Assembly: GCF_000967655.1 (NCBI RefSeq)
Contig: NZ_JXYA01000026.1
Span: forward strand, 62,001-126,000
Direction of reading: 5' to 3'
Source of the DNA: Pseudoalteromonas rubra
GTDB lineage: Bacteria; Pseudomonadota; Gammaproteobacteria; Enterobacterales; Alteromonadaceae
DNA length: 64,000 bases
Both the position numbers and the translations under genes were made by a program. Positions 63,633 through 64,000 of this stretch are shown here, in pieces. Numbering within the stretch: the first letter of the stretch is position 1; each line of letters opens with the position of its first letter. The notes under the pieces were generated by a model, which saw nothing but the letters and a program-made list of their open reading frames with translations, made no database searches and was not told where the DNA came from.

Positions 63633-63660
63633 AAGCGTGGCAAGCGCAAATAAGTTGCCA

Positions 63661-63693
63661 TACCCGGGCCTGAGAGAATTTTAGGCCCAGGTA
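63661..63693. other. 11-bp inverted repeat overlapping a gene end
   Basis: TACCCGGGCCT and AGGCCCAGGTA (one mismatch that pairs as G·T in RNA) with an 11-base loop. The stop of the small charged protein lies inside it; no T tract follows. Confidence 0.5.
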
Positions 63694-63908
63694 TCTAAGT
63701 GTTGCTCTTCGTCGTCGATTTCACTATCATCTTCGTCTTTTTTGCGGTCATCTTCCTCTTTGTGCTTTTGCTGCGCCATCTCCAGTAAGTGCTTTTTACG
63801 CTTAATCCTTTCGGTTCGATTGTCGAGCACTCCCGCAACTTTAAACGGGCCATCATGACTCACCTGCAACCGAACTATCGGCGCCAGGAACGGCTTAAAT
63901 GCATCCAT
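63681..63908 (-). CDS. Small protein with highly charged C-terminus
   Basis: ATG 63908, with a strong GAGGTGG site upstream, gives 75 residues; a longer frame adds 9. A folded N-terminus (MDAFKPFLAPIVRLQVSHDGPFKVAGVLDN) is followed by a Lys/Glu/Asp-rich tail ending in HLDTWA. No family recognised. It is the last gene of the window. Confidence 0.65.
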   Translation of the reverse strand: MDAFKPFLAPIVRLQVSHDGPFKVAGVLDNRTERIKRKKHLLEMAQQKHKEEDDRKKDEDDSEIDDEEQHLDTWA

Positions 63909-64000
63909 AATCCACCTCATTTCGTGGTATTTCATGCCTTTATTATCGACAGTTATAATTTATTCTTTAATTTATGCAAAAAAGTACTTGCACGCAATTC

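Noticed and set aside
1..64000. CRISPR arrays, insertion sequences, tRNA or rRNA genes
   Set aside because: I read both strands for regular short repeats, transposase-like frames and tRNA-like cloverleafs and saw none; a dedicated scan could still find small cases.

Overview
The window looks like chromosome of a marine gammaproteobacterium of the order Alteromonadales, most probably Pseudoalteromonas. This is inferred from family content and gene order, not from any database search. Supporting signs are a chiC–LPMO–chiA chitin cluster with CBM5/12 modules, a TonB2/TtpC energy-transduction operon, dense c-di-GMP and chemotaxis genes, and the yoaA–tsaB / fadD–rnd / minCDE housekeeping blocks. 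I see no insertion sequence, prophage, CRISPR array, rRNA or tRNA. About 45 protein genes are supported, several with starts (ATG, GTG or TTG) that differ from the longest open frame.

Layout. 1–6.1 kb: partial beta-helix-like lipoprotein, then a six-gene minus-strand operon (DUF3450 protein, TtpC, ExbB2, ExbD2, TonB2, TPR protein) that powers outer-membrane TonB-dependent uptake. 6.3–8.2 kb: dCache chemoreceptor. 8.5–14.6 kb: mannose/mannoside island with a secreted GH92 alpha-mannosidase, a FucP-type sugar porter, an AGE-family mannose isomerase and a PfkB sugar kinase. Two nearly identical LacI-type operators tie the mannosidase and the porter/isomerase divergon together. 14.7–22.7 kb: assorted genes including a metallo-beta-lactamase-fold lipoprotein, a YcgN-type cysteine-cluster protein, a DUF885 lipoprotein, a 7TMR-DISM histidine kinase and an Na/Pi cotransporter. 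22.7–25.1 kb: tight anmK operon with a solute-binding-like protein and an unknown secreted protein. 25.2–32.4 kb: chitin cluster (ChiA-type GH18, AA10 LPMO, large multidomain GH18).

32.9–37.5 kb is a nitric-oxide signalling locus: H-NOX plus histidine kinase, divergent from a response regulator whose HD-GYP domain has lost its metal ligands (HnoD-like), followed by an Aer-like PAS chemoreceptor. Then come ferrochelatase (hemH), a GAF/PAS/GGDEF/EAL protein and a dCache diguanylate cyclase. 43.5–48.7 kb: small envelope proteins, a MarR regulator divergent from an AhpD/CMD-like protein, and a GbsR/MarR-type regulator upstream of cyanide-insensitive-type cytochrome bd oxidase cioAB. 48.8–54.9 kb: mltB–ycgL, minCDE, rnd, fadD. 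55–62.8 kb: alpha/beta hydrolase, alkaline phosphatase, a PTS EIIC–EAL fusion, a small unknown, tsaB, yoaA and a DUF1289 protein. 62.9–64 kb: a 2OG-Fe(II) oxygenase and a small charged protein.

The most interesting features are the H-NOX/degenerate HD-GYP divergon, the EIIC–EAL fusion with no linked PTS partners, the shared mannose operators, and the 11-bp perfect inverted repeat ending two bases before the start of the GbsR-type regulator that precedes cioAB. With the other c-di-GMP enzymes, about a quarter of the window concerns environmental sensing routed to c-di-GMP or chemotaxis.
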